A DNA stretch of 64,000 nucleotides from Fallopia convolvulus (taxonomy: Eukaryota; Streptophyta; Magnoliopsida; Caryophyllales; Polygonaceae). The notes under the pieces were generated by a model that was not told where the DNA came from, did not search any database, and saw nothing but the letters and a program-made list of their open reading frames with translations. Each line of letters starts with the position of its first letter. Position 1 is the first letter of the stretch. Of the stretch, positions 1 through 10,722 are shown piece after piece. The position numbers and the translations under genes are program-made. The stretch covers positions 32,365,683-32,429,682 of the forward strand of contig OZ024737.1 in assembly GCA_964016875.1 (NCBI GenBank), given 5' to 3'.

Positions 1-600
1 CTCGCAAAGTTAGTTTTTGAAACCTTCACAACAACTAATTGGAGTTGATGAGCAAAACTATGGATATACCTTGCACATGGATCATCTTGCATATTAGAAG
101 TTCCATCATATCCTTGACCTCTAAGTTTAGAGATTAATAAATTATGTGTGGCGAAAAATTCATCAATGCCATTTTTCAAAGCTAAAGCAGTGTGTCAACA
201 ACATGAACAAATCCAACAAAGCATTCCACCACTACATCATGATTGTCTAAATATCTTAAGACAATAGTCATTTGCTCTTTTATCGAACTATCTGTAGTCT
301 CATTAATCAATAAAGAGAAGCACTTGTCTCAAATATCACTCATTATGACTTTTATTGTCTTCGAAACACAAGCACTAATGATTTGCTTTTGAATCCGAGG
401 ACAAGTAAGATGGTTATTTCCCAGTGCATTTCCATCACCACCCTTTGAACATCAAGATTATATGAACTTAAAAGTTCAACAAAATTTTATCTATTTAACG
501 AGTTTATCGACTCATTATGGCCACGAAAAGCCATCCCCTGTCATCGAAATAGATATCTAACAACATCCACCCTTGCCTTCAAACAAAGGCGCTATGCCTC
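1..600 (-). pseudogene. Decayed hAT-type (TTF/DUF4371) transposase fragment
   Basis: Read on the minus strand, the translation holds stretches typical of plant 'TTF-type zinc finger / hAT dimerisation' (ZMYM1-like) transposase relatives. These include CFSLLINETTDSSIKEQM around 350-270, FFATHNLLISKLRGQGYDG around 165-110 and SFAHQLQLVVVKVS near 45-10. Frameshifts and stops break the frame between them, and no start is visible. The fragment runs off the left edge of the window, so its other end cannot be seen. The motifs are clear; the exact family and right limit (about 600) are inference. Confidence 0.75.
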
Positions 601-939
601 ACCAATATGACAAAAAATGAATGTGCCTATGTGACATAGTTAAGGTGACAACACATATGATAGATATATTCAACTTTAGTTATAGTAGCATTGATTTATA
701 AAAATAGATTTTTTAATCTTATGGTCTTAATTAAATAAAAAGACCTAATAACATTTTTTTAAGTAGGTAAACTTACATCAAATCAGATTCAGCCTAGTGA
801 ATCCTTATAGATGAGGACACGGAGTTCAAGATGATTTTGAATTTAATTGATACTTAACAAGTGTTGAATTTGAACAGCCTCAAAAAACTGTAGGAATATA
901 AAAATATCAGCAATTAACATCTCAATTTGTCAAGGATAA
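601..939. other. Intergenic, no feature recognised
   Basis: AT-rich sequence without a convincing ORF or repeat. It separates the hAT fragment from the MITE. Confidence 0.6.
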
Positions 940-1314
940 GAGCATCCCCAAGAGATGCTCTAAAAATTTCTCCAAAATGGGGAATAAAGTGCCCCATTCT
1001 CCAAAATTTTTATGTCCTAACTCCAACAAATTCTCCATTTTAAAGATTTATATATTTATCATTATAATATTTATATATAAACTACTATTATAAATTTGAA
1101 ATTGACCAATTGGGAGAAGACATGATTTAATATACAATTAATGCATTCTCCAAAAAATTTTAGGGATATCCCCAAATTTAGAGAAAGAGATTCAACTTTT
1201 GGAAATCTTCTTCAAAATGGAGAATGTAATGGAAAATTTGTTGGACCTTAAAATAGGTCCAGAATTACCAAATGCATCAAATTCAAGAATTTAGAGCATC
1301 TGTTGAAGATGCCC
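940..1314. mobile_element. Tourist-like MITE (PIF/Harbinger type)
   Basis: A 375-bp element flanked on both sides by TAA (937-939 and 1315-1317). Its ends are inverted repeats: the left begins GAGCATCCCCAAGAG and the right, read inward, GGGCATCTTCAACAG. The match continues into ATGCTCTAAA, for roughly 21 of 25 positions. The terminal repeat is itself partly palindromic (GAGCATC..GATGCTC). There is no ORF. The 3-bp TAA duplication and 25-bp ends fit non-autonomous PIF/Harbinger elements; family membership is inference. It lies about 2.2 kb upstream of the KNOX start. Confidence 0.75.
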
Positions 1315-3180
1315 TAAGATCTTCTCCCTTTCGATGTATTTGTAACAAAAGACCAATAACATTGAGTCAAACTCAACTATTTTTTTAATTATTATTTTAC
1401 CAAAGTTCAACTGTCTCTTTCCTTTCTTTTAATTTGTGTTAAATTATGTGGAATTTCAAGCAAATCATGAAATATCAACTTTGTAACACAAGATTAGTAG
1501 CAGACTAGTAGTAGTAGTAGTACACAAATGTGACCATCATTACTCTCATTAGGCGGTATAGCATTGATGGGCCGGGAATGTCCAAATGACAAGTGGTGAT
1601 CCGGAATATACCCTTTTGTTTTGTTTATTTTTTAAAAATCTCTTCCATAAATAATATTTAAGGTGGTCCCATATTCACCCAATCACCCCTCTCAAACAGA
1701 GAAGAAGTAATGGAATGTGATGAATTATAGTTCAAAATGGATGTAGACTCTATTAGGATGTAAGTTAAGCTTATATGGGCATGGTAATTTGATAAATTCA
1801 AGCTAAAAAAAGGAATTTTTGTTCATACATAGAGACTAGAGAGGGAGTTTATACTCACTCTTTACTAGTAGACCAAATCTCATGAACCATCCTCCTCAAA
1901 GACAAATATTGTAAAATTTTCCCTTATACCACAAAATGCTAGCTCCACTCCTAGCTTCCAAGTTTAATTTTTGGAAAATTTATTTTGATTCCCTCTAGTT
2001 TTTGACCTTTTCTTTTAGTGTCCTAAAAAAAATTCTTATTTCTTTTAGTACCTCTATATTTTGTACAAACTTGTTCACATAGCCTAAAGTCCAAATATAT
2101 CCATTTTTCATCCATCTCTACTCATTTTACATCCATTTTTACTCTTTTTCATTTTAAACTTGAGGTCGTTGAGGGTTTTCGAACTTAAATCAATTGGAAC
2201 TAGTCGTACTTTTAGAACTCAAGGATACATAGGTACGAGCCTATAGAACAGATCATGTTCAAGTAAGGTCGTATTGGTTCGTACTCTTAAACGATGATAA
2301 TGGCTAAGAAAAAAAACCAATTTCTAATAGAGTAAAATCTAAAAATTAAAGAAGATAAAAAGTCTTTTTACAATGTCTTAAACACAAGTGGTGACCCACC
2401 TTACCCATGAATTTTCTCCGAATAATACTGTTGTATGCTTCTTCACAAGTTTAAAAAACATTTCAAATTTAGACTCAACTTCCAAATATCCACTAAAAAG
2501 TCCTCACACCACTCAAATCAGTTGCTCAGGTGAGGCCAATTCCCACTATTAAACAAACAAGAAAACCCAGGCATGAAAGATAACTGCTGGCGTTGCTTTT
2601 ACCTAATCAATAGACAATAGCCATCACCTTAAGCAAAAGCCACAACCAAAACCTTGCAAAAACACAACAACACAACCAAAGAGGAAAAGAAGATAGAAAA
2701 AGGAAGAAAAAGAAACTCAACTCACTTACAAGGAGGCAAAAAAGCTGAGCCCCAGTAGGTCAGAAATTCTGATGATTGTAATAGCTTTTTTCTTCTTCTT
2801 CTTCTACTACCCCTCCATAGCTATTAATTTCTGAATCCTCTCTCTTTAATGAGAAGTGAGAACTTGCAAACAATTTTTGATTAAAAAAAAAGCTTTGAAG
2901 TGATCCTCCTTCCTTCTTCCTCCTCTCTCCATGTCTATGATATTGACTTGTTTTCCTCTGTGATGAATCAGGGCCTCTCTTTGTCTGGAAATCTGCTGTT
3001 TTGTCTGCAGCAAAGAAGAAGAAGAAAGATCAGTGTTTTCAGATCCCAATACTGACAAATAACTCAGTTTTCTCTTCTACAGAAGAAAGTCAAGTCTCCA
3101 CTGTATAGCAATAGAGCCTAGAAGGCCTACCTATACAAGAAAAAGAGAAAAAGAATTCACCTTTCTTATTTTTTTACTTT
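1315..3180. other. Upstream intergenic region of the KNOX gene
   Basis: AT-rich, no credible gene. Around 1965-2100 the phrase structure (cttttagtgtcc.., ttttagtacctc..) resembles 6531-6660 and may be a relic of the same transposon terminal sequence. A short TTC microsatellite lies near 2791-2804. The proximal promoter of the KNOX gene presumably falls in 2,700-3,200, but I see no decisive TATA box. Confidence 0.5.
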
Positions 3181-3500
3181 CAATTTCTCTGCAAGCCTTC
3201 ATTCTTTTTGGGTTTGTACGGATACCCAATTCCTCTCATCATCTGCTATACAAACCCTTTTTTCCGATTCAAGAGATTCGCCACCGTTTCTTTTCTCTGT
3301 TCTTCCGCTTTTCACCCAATTGAAACTCTCCTTTCTCCCTCGTTGACTCTTCAATTCTCTTTTTTTTGGGATTTCTTCACATACCCATATCATATTATCA
3401 TCCGCTCCACAAACCCTTTTCCCCAATTCAACAGATTTGCCACAGCTTCTTCTTCTTCTTTTTTTTTTTTTTTTTTGAGTTTGTCATATTTCTCTTGGAA
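3181..3500 (+). promoter_or_regulatory. Pyrimidine-rich 5' leader of the KNOX gene
   Basis: Strongly T/C-rich on the plus strand, with an uninterrupted run of about 18 T at 3460-3477 directly before the start codon region. Pyrimidine-rich leaders are common just downstream of plant transcription start sites. The ORFs here, including the lysine-rich minus-strand ones, are composition artefacts. The transcription start is not fixed by the sequence alone. Confidence 0.45.
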
Positions 3501-5923
3501 ATGCAAGAACAGGGGTTGCTGGCGATGATGGCCGGCGGCCGCGGAGGACGAGGAGTGGAGATGTCGATGTCGGTGCTGGGAGGGGAGGAGTTGAAGCCGG
3601 AGATAGCGACCCATCCGTTGTACGAACAACTGCTGGCGGCACACGTGGCGTGCCTGAGAGTGGCCACGCCGGTGGATCATCTGCCGTTGATCGACGCGCA
3701 GCTCTCGCAGTCGCATCATCTCCTCCGTTCGTACGCTTCTCAGAGCACTCCTCACTCTCTGTCTCCTCTTGAAAGACACGACCTTGATAACTTCTTGGTA
3801 ATTAACACTTCTTCCTTCTCCTCAATTACTTCTTCTATATCAATTTAATTAATTCTGTATGCTTTATCACCCGGAGACAAAATTTAATTTGTACAGATCT
3901 TATTTTACCCTTACAAAAAAAAAATCATCTTTAATTCATTGTATCAGAAGCTCATAAATATGTGGTTAATTTCGGGATTTTTTTAAATTTTAATATTGGC
4001 TCCTTGGCTTAAAAAATGCATTTGTTTCTTCGATTTCATGTCTCCAATTTCTTCTTGCCATTTCATCTGGATGATTGTTTTTGGTTTTCTAAGCTATTTA
4101 GGGAGTATCAAGTTTGTTTATTTGTTTGTTTAAAAAAAATTGATGTGTGTTGGATGGTTAAACTTGTATAATTAATGCTTGAATTGGAATAATGTTGTTA
4201 GGAACAATATTTGGTGGTGCTGTGTTCTTTCAAAGAGCAGCTTCAGCAACACGTGAGGGTTCATGCCGTGGAAGCTGTCATGGCTTGCCGTGAAATTGAA
4301 CACAACTTGCAGCAGTTAACAGGTTTGTTCATTTTGGAATTTTTTTAATAGGAAATCAGAAAAGTCTTTTTAAAATTTCATTAATATTACATATGAGTAG
4401 GACTATCTATTATAATTACAAGTGTTGGTAATACGTACATGTAAAACCAAATTTTAATATATTAGTTGAACCTATAAACTGATTATAACGTTTTTGAATA
4501 GTTCTGCGGCCGGGCATGGATAAATGACGTCAACTATAAACTTTGATCAGTAAAAGTGTTGTAAGAACAAAATACTCTTCCCAAACGGAGGGCGCTATTG
4601 AATTCCCATTAAAGAACTCTAATCAAAGTTTATTTCTTTTTTAACTGGTAGACGTAGGATTAAACTCGATTGAAATATAGGGAGGGATAAAAAAACACAA
4701 GCTTCTCAACCTAATTAAAGATTTGGGGGAAAACACATAGTTTAATTGAGATGGGTTGGGGTGATTTTTCTTTTTGAAACCACTAAAAAAGTTGGGCAGT
4801 TTTTGTAATATATAAATATAAGTAGTAGATTGGTGGATTTTGGTCCATGATCTTAAAATAAATATAAACATATTATAATATTTATTGTATTGATATGAGA
4901 TTTATGTTTTGCTGCTCAATTAAGAAACAAGAGATGGGTCAACAATTTTTTATTTATATATATAATTATACAATTTGCAAGTTAGGAGAGGGAGTAGATT
5001 CAATTGGGTGATGATGAGTTTGATCAATGAACTGAAACTTAACCAACAGGAATAAGAATCGGTTGGTACTTGGCAGTTGGTATACCAATAAAAATAAATT
5101 AATAAAGCTTCTTCTTTTCTTTTTATTTTTTTTTCCTTTTTCTAATCAATATAATTATTGCTACATTAGCTTGGTCATGCAATCCAACCATATATAACAT
5201 ATCTTACTGAACGTAGTAGTGCTCAGAGTTTATGTATCACATCACATATATAGAACTAGAAGTAATTAAACTTGATAATAAATTGGCAGGAGCAAGTCTT
5301 GAAGAGGGCAATGGAGCAACAATGTCGGACGACGAAGACGATCAGTCGTTGCAACTAGATTACTCCATGGAGCAGTCCCTTGGGGGCTCGGATATGCACG
5401 ACCTTATGGGATTCGGCCTTCCAACTGAATCCGAGAGAACCCTCATGGAAAGAGTTCGCCACGAGCTAAAGCTCGAGCTAAAGCAGGTCGCCTATAAGAA
5501 AGTCATATATATTGCATTCACCTTAATCGTGTGGTCGAAACTAATTATATATGCATATGCATAAAATACGCGCAGGGATTCAAGTTGAAAATAGAAGATG
5601 TGCGAGAGGAGATACTGAGAAAGAGAAGGGCAGGGAAACTACCAGGAGACACCACCTCTGTACTCAAAGCCTGGTGGCAACAACACTCCAAGTGGCCTTA
5701 CCCAACTGTAATTAACTACCTTCTATATACATATTATTAGCATAATGTACATGTAATATTTGTTTGACTATGTTTCATGCAGGAAGATGATAAGGCAAAG
5801 CTGGTAGAGGAGACAGGGTTGCAGCTGAAGCAAATCAACAACTGGTTCATAAACCAGCGCAAGCGAAACTGGCATAACAACGCCCACCCTCCCACCACTC
5901 TCAAGTCCAAGCGCAAGCGATGA
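3501..5923 (+). CDS. KNAT7: Class II KNOX homeodomain transcription factor, KNAT7-like
   Basis: Five exons (3501-3797, 4202-4322, 5290-5486, 5576-5707, 5783-5923) join in frame, with GT..AG at every intron, into a 295-residue protein. Arabidopsis KNAT7 is about 291. KNOX1 lies near residues 33-77 (ATHPLYEQLLAAHVACLRVA) and KNOX2 near 95-140 (SFKEQLQQHVRVHAVEAVM). The ELK segment is near 190-215 (ERVRHELKLELKQ-like). The TALE homeodomain has the three-residue P-Y-P insertion (KWPYPTEDDKAKL) and recognition helix NNWFINQRKRNW. The start ATG at 3501 gives the MQEQGLL.. N-terminus expected of the KNAT7 clade. In Arabidopsis KNAT7 acts in the nucleus with BLH, OFP and MYB partners to tune secondary wall formation in stems; that role is transferred by homology. 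No damage is seen. Confidence 0.96.
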
Positions 5924-7505
5924 TGATCCATCCATCCATTCATCCATCCACCCGATATATATCATATGTCTTCTTCAAATTAATCAAGGTCACATGAATC
6001 TATATATAAAACATGTAATGATGTAAATGTGCTTGCTCAAGCTTGTTTTTCCTCCCCCTCTTTTTTTTCTTTGATTGCTACGTTTTAATTTAGGTACGTT
6101 TATCATGTAAGTACTGTCGATCTAGCTAGGCATGCAACTTGTTAATTTTCAACCTGTTTGATATATGTTTAAGCCTGTTGAAATGTGATTCAACCATGTT
6201 TATGTTGCACAAGTTAAAATAGTTAACCACTTATTGAGGAGAGACTCCAATTGTCAATGCTAATTTCGTATAAAAAAATGAAATTAATTTAAATTTTTAA
6301 AGTAGTATACAACAATAACACTAAAGATAATTTCATATATAAAAAACAAATGTACAAATTAAATTACATTTGACTTTCTAATATGAGATAATTGACGAGT
6401 ATCTAAGCTTGGAAAAATGATTCAAAATTTTGTTTTCAATAATTATAGACACCTCATTTTCGATATATACCACCAAACTATCATTAAACCATTTAACTTT
6501 TGTTTTCAATATCTAACCTTATATTAAATAAGGGATTTTTCTTTTAGTGGCCCTGAGGTTTTGACATTTCCTTTTTGGTACCCAGGAAAAAAGTTATTCC
6601 TTTTGGTGCCCTTGTACTCTTAGAAAAGTTCTTTCGGTAGCCTTAATAACACTAAAGTGAATTTCAGTCAATTTTTTAACATTTTTGTTAACAAGTAAAA
6701 AAAAACCTACATTTATTATATCTGAACTTTTCCGTCAAATTTCATCCATCTCTCTTGACATTTCTCCAGTAGGAACGACAAGCTCTTTGAATAAAAATCT
6801 CTCACTTGATATTATGATGGAGGACTGTGCCGGCGACGAGCAGTGTGCCCGAGACGAGTAGTGTGGACGACGAGCAGTGCACGAGTAGTGCCGGCGACAA
6901 GGAGGGTGGACGACTAGGGCAGAGAACTCCTATTTGGTGAGGTCGAAGGGCGACGAGAGACGACAAAGCGCGAAACTAGGTCGATCAGGTATGATTTTCG
7001 GAAACATAACACATTTAGCTTCTTGTATGTGTGAAATTAGGGCTTTAATTTTGAATTAGGGTTTAGGGCAAGAGAAATTTTTGATTTAGGGTTTTGCATA
7101 CTACTTATTATATTACAACTCTCTAGGGGGCGTTTTTTTACAACAAGTGTTTCTATCTCCTTTCTCCAATCCTGACCAGCCTCAAGCTCAAATTTGAATG
7201 TATCTTTAGGTTGTTGTAATGAATGGTGATCTAAATTAAGCACTCGAGCTCTGTAAGAAATAAGCTCTATGAAATTCCTTTTGTTAGAGAAATCCAACCA
7301 ATACATGATGCTTGAGTTCTAACATTCTGATTTACATGATATCCAAATGAGGAATTGACAAAATTGTATAATTTCATATTATGATTTATATTCTGATTCT
7401 GATTTGGCAAAATTGTGTAATTTCAGTTTGGAGAATTAGGTATGATTATGCATAATGTGATAAGAATATTTGAATGTTTTGTTGTGTTTTTGTTATGAAT
7501 CCAGT
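5924..7505. other. 3' flank of KNOX gene and 5' flank of the Mutator-like element
   Basis: The KNOX 3' UTR probably ends within about 200 bases after 5923. From about 6530 the sequence takes on the phrase-repeat look of plant Mutator-like terminal regions (ttttagtggccc.., tttggtaccc.., ttttggtgccc..), suggesting the left end of the element whose transposase starts at 7506. I did not find a matching inverted right end, so this is inference. No gene is seen in 6000-7480. Confidence 0.4.
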
Positions 7506-9602
7506 ATGGAAGACAAAATAGTGTTAAGAATGCGTCACAAGCCGGATGCATACTTGGATAGTGAGGTTGATGACCCAGATAAGTGTAATATGTTGGATGT
7601 GTTTATTGAGTTGTTAGAAGGGGCTGCAAAAAGGGATTTGTATGCTGCAAAACCCAACTTTGTGGTATTTTCATGAGTCTAAAAATCATAAGTTGGAATG
7701 GGACAAAAATCATTTTGGAGATGTCCAACTTACTTCATGATAAGAAGTTGATTAAAATTGCAGTTGGTTCTTCAGAGACTCCATGTGAAAATTTGGTATT
7801 AGCAAGGGGATTGGTTGAATTAAAGATGTCATCAACTGATATAAACCTTCCATCTTCCCATCATACTATTCCATCCACGAGATCTATGGGTGAAACACAA
7901 TCACAACCTCATAGTCAACCACCTAGGAGAGAAGTATCTTTTGATGTCCCAGTACATGACCTACCCAACCATGGTACAATCGCCCTTTCAGGACCAAATG
8001 ATGCACTTATTTCTTTGCCTACAAAAAAAATCCATGTCACCTCTGCAAAACGAAGAGGAATTTATGCTCCAAAGGGAAAGACCACTTCTCAGGTAATGAG
8101 CTGACTTCAGGTAGCCTTAGCCAAACACGAGAGAGGTTGCACAATAATGACATCATGGGAGGTGACATTGGTCTTATTGTCGGATTAGATAGTAAGGATG
8201 ATGATTATGTGCCATCAGACAATGCTGAAGAAGAAGAAATCTACCCCCTTGATATTTTAAGGAATGAGGACGAATTAGCTGAAGATGGTGACACTTGGCT
8301 TCTTAATGTTGATGATGGATATGATCTTGAAAAATCCAATGAATGAAAAATTGAGAAAGAAAATTACTTTGATAGATTGTATGAGAATGGTGAGTTTTAT
8401 GTTGATAATCGATTTGGAGACATTGTGTTGAGACAATGGATGATTTTTTTTTGATAAGGGTCATTTCACAAGTGTCTTGAGGGAGTTCTGTATTCAAGAG
8501 GGATTTTCCACTATCGCTACAAAATCTAGTGCTCATACTTGCTCAAGGTTGTTTCGGTTATGGCTACTGTAAGCTGGGCAGTAGACAAGCTATTAGAAGA
8601 TTTTAGATCAAATAGAAATCTTTCTGGGAAAGACATAAATGACAGATTATTTAAGGAATATGGCATCAATTTGAGAAAGAAACCATTGTAACACAAAGAA
8701 GTTTGCATTGATGAAGCTTGATGGAGCCCATGACCCTTCATATTATACATTGCCAGCTTACTGTGAGATTCTGAAAAGTACTAACCTTGCCTGTAAAGCT
8801 CATTGTGCTTGGAGAGTGGTTGAGGAGCATCCCGAGAAGCCCATTTAATTCAAGAGCATATTTCTATCCTTTAGTCCAATGGTTGAAGGTTTTAGGGGTT
8901 GTAGAACATTGATTGGTATAGATGAAGCCCACTTGAAAGGAAATTATGGTGGAGTATTGTTGTCAGATGTTGTTGTGGATGAAAACACTGAAAATTTCCC
9001 CCTTGCTTATGGTATTTATGACAATGAAAGTAAGAACACATGGTCATCATTTTTGTTCCATTTAAAAGATGTTTTGAAAGATGATGCTAGAGCCAATTTG
9101 ACTATTTTGTCCGATAGGCAAAAGGTATTCCTATAGCACATTCAACTTCTTAAAAACTAGTGAACATCAACCATTTTTTGTATCTTTGTTATTAATTCAA
9201 TGTTTCTATGTGAAGGGTATTGAAGCTGCATTAGATGATATTTGGCCCACCATCTCCAGGAGATATTGTTGTAGACACTTGTGCGCGAACTTCAGGAAGG
9301 TTTATCCAGGAAAGTTAATGCACCAAGCATTTTGGGGAGTTTGTGACTCTTATTCAGAATTTTACTACAAGGCAATAGAGAAGTTACAAAAATTAGCTGG
9401 CTGGGGTGTTGTGAAGTGGTTGCATGAGACAAGAGACATTGAACGGTGGGCAAGGCACAAATTTGACCCGACACTATGCTCTGATGAAAACACAAGCAAC
9501 TTTGCCGAGTCTTTCAATTCTACGATTGGAGTAGATAGGGAAAGCCTTGTATTAAGTCTTCTGGAAGGTATTTGTTTCAATCTTTAATTTCTCTTTTGTA
9601 GG
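7506..9602 (+). pseudogene. Mutator-like transposase (MULE), N-terminal and catalytic part
   Basis: Degraded reading frames on the plus strand carry an acidic N-terminal region (7506-8340) and then a MULE DDE core. The segment 8879-9136 has GCRTLIGIDEAHLKGNYGG, giving the first Asp in the family context where most members read DGxxLKG. LSDRQKG then spans a short intron (about 9127-9215), with ALDDIWP after it. The segment to 9587 holds CCRHLCANF and DENTSNFAESFNSTIG, where the third acidic residue is expected. Several stops and frameshifts (for example after 8345 and near 8570-8690) make it non-functional. The gene is then cut by the hAT element at 9603/9611 and resumes at 13580. The core identity is clear from motifs; exon borders are approximate. 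Confidence 0.85.
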
Positions 9603-9616
9603 GTCCAATGTAGTGG

Positions 9617-9735
9617 TGTGTCCGGTTCCGGAACCGGCGGTTCCGGTTCCTCGGAACCCCGGAACCGGGACCGGAACCGAGAACCCCCCGGTTCCTCGGT
9701 TCCGGTTCCGGTTCCGGTTCGGTTCGGTTCCAGTT
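9617..9735. repeat. Left subterminal CCGGTTCC array of the hAT element
   Basis: About 120 bp built almost wholly from GGTTCCGG / CCGGAACC units in both orientations. Mirrored by 13385-13565 at the other end. Clustered short motifs near hAT ends are known transposase-binding sites in Ac-like elements; that role is inferred here. Confidence 0.8.
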
Positions 9736-9769
9736 AATTTTTTTTTTAAAAAAAATCAATTTTCTGCTG

Positions 9770-9880
9770 AAACCGCGATCGCGGTTTGATAACCGCGGTC
9801 GCGGGATGTGGGCCGCGATCGCGGTGATAGAGTACCGCGGTCGCGGCCCGTCCTCCGCGATCGTTGTACGATCGCGGATT
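9770..9880. repeat. CCGCGATCGCGG palindrome cluster (left)
   Basis: At least four copies of CCGCGATCGCGG or close variants (CCGCGGTCGCGG) in about 110 bp. Related clusters lie at 10436-10530 and 13235-13385. Each unit is a perfect or near-perfect 12-bp palindrome in otherwise AT-rich DNA. Confidence 0.8.
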
Positions 9881-10082
9881 GTGGTTATAATGGCTATTTT
9901 AGCCTAGTCCGACCGGTTTCAGACTTTGAGAAGAGAAGGGGGGTGGGAGAAGAAGGGCTTGAACTTGATATTAAGTTGCCTACGTATCCTCTCGGGGTCA
10001 TAGAGGAATCAAAGCCCACGTAGTTCTCTTACCTTTGATATGCAACCCCGCTTGGCGACTTACCTACGGGCTACGGTTAAGG
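9786..10082. repeat. Direct repeat, copy 1 (transposase 3' region)
   Basis: Nearly identical to 10436-10722: palindromes, then GTCCGACCGGTTTC, then GGGGGGTGGGAGAAG, ending in ACCCCG(C/T)TTGGC. It corresponds to the sequence just downstream of the transposase stop codon. It shows that this part of the hAT was duplicated together with the truncated gene copy at 10064-10267. Confidence 0.85.
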
Positions 10083-10267
10083 TGTATGTCGTGCTTGGTC
10101 TTTAAATGACGAGTGATGGTTCCATAACCTCCACCCGGCAACCATTTGTACCTCATGGAACAATAGTTGCATTTGACCTCACATCGGCCTCGTTCATCCA
10201 ATACGTTGTCTTTGGTGAAGTGATTTGTGAAAATTTCGAATTTCAACCCTCCGCCTTGGTTTTCCAT
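10064..10267 (-). pseudogene. Internally deleted second hAT transposase copy (BED finger only)
   Basis: A 67-codon minus-strand frame beginning MENQGGGLKFEIFTNHFTK, parallel to the N-terminal region of the long transposase (SDIFTKHFTKGNGLDALDRY). It contains a BED-type zinc finger (CNYC..HLKTKH). After this it joins directly to a copy of the transposase 3' region (9786-10082). The upstream bases (10380-10430) repeat the AGCCGTTG phrases seen upstream of the long copy (13150-13225). It looks like a tandem copy that lost the catalytic part. Confidence 0.8.
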
Positions 10268-10435
10268 ACTTGAAAATGAATATGAAATGAAATTTTCAAA
10301 AGAAATAAAAGAGTATGAGTCAATGAGATTGGTGTAAATTAAATTGAAGGAGAGATATCATATTTATATTGATAAATATAGCCGTTGAAACTTGAAATAG
10401 TCGTTGAATTTGAAAAATATAGCCGTTGGAGGGGA

Positions 10436-10722
10436 TCCGCGATCGCGGAATGTGGGCCGCGATCGCGGTACTCTATCACCGCGATCGCGGCCTGTCCTCC
10501 GCGGTAGTTGTGCGATCGCGGATTGTGGTTATAATGGATATTTTAGGCTATTTTAGCCTAGTCCGACCGGTTTCGGACTTTGAGAAGAGAAGGGGGGTGG
10601 GAGAAGAAGGGCTTGAACTTGATATTAAGTTGCCTACGTATCCTCTCGGGGTCATAGAGGAATCAAAGCCCACGTAGTTCTATTACCTTCGATATGAAAC
10701 CCCGTTTGGCAACTTACCTAAG
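10436..10722. repeat. Direct repeat, copy 2 (transposase 3' region)
   Basis: Partner of 9786-10082 and immediately downstream (minus strand) of the long transposase stop at 10718. Includes its own CCGCGATCGCGG cluster at 10436-10530. Confidence 0.85.

Noticed and set aside
3390..3779. Long minus-strand frames opposite KNOX exon 1 with a lysine run
   Set aside because: They mirror the pyrimidine-rich leader and exon 1 of a clear gene. Composition artefacts with no motif.
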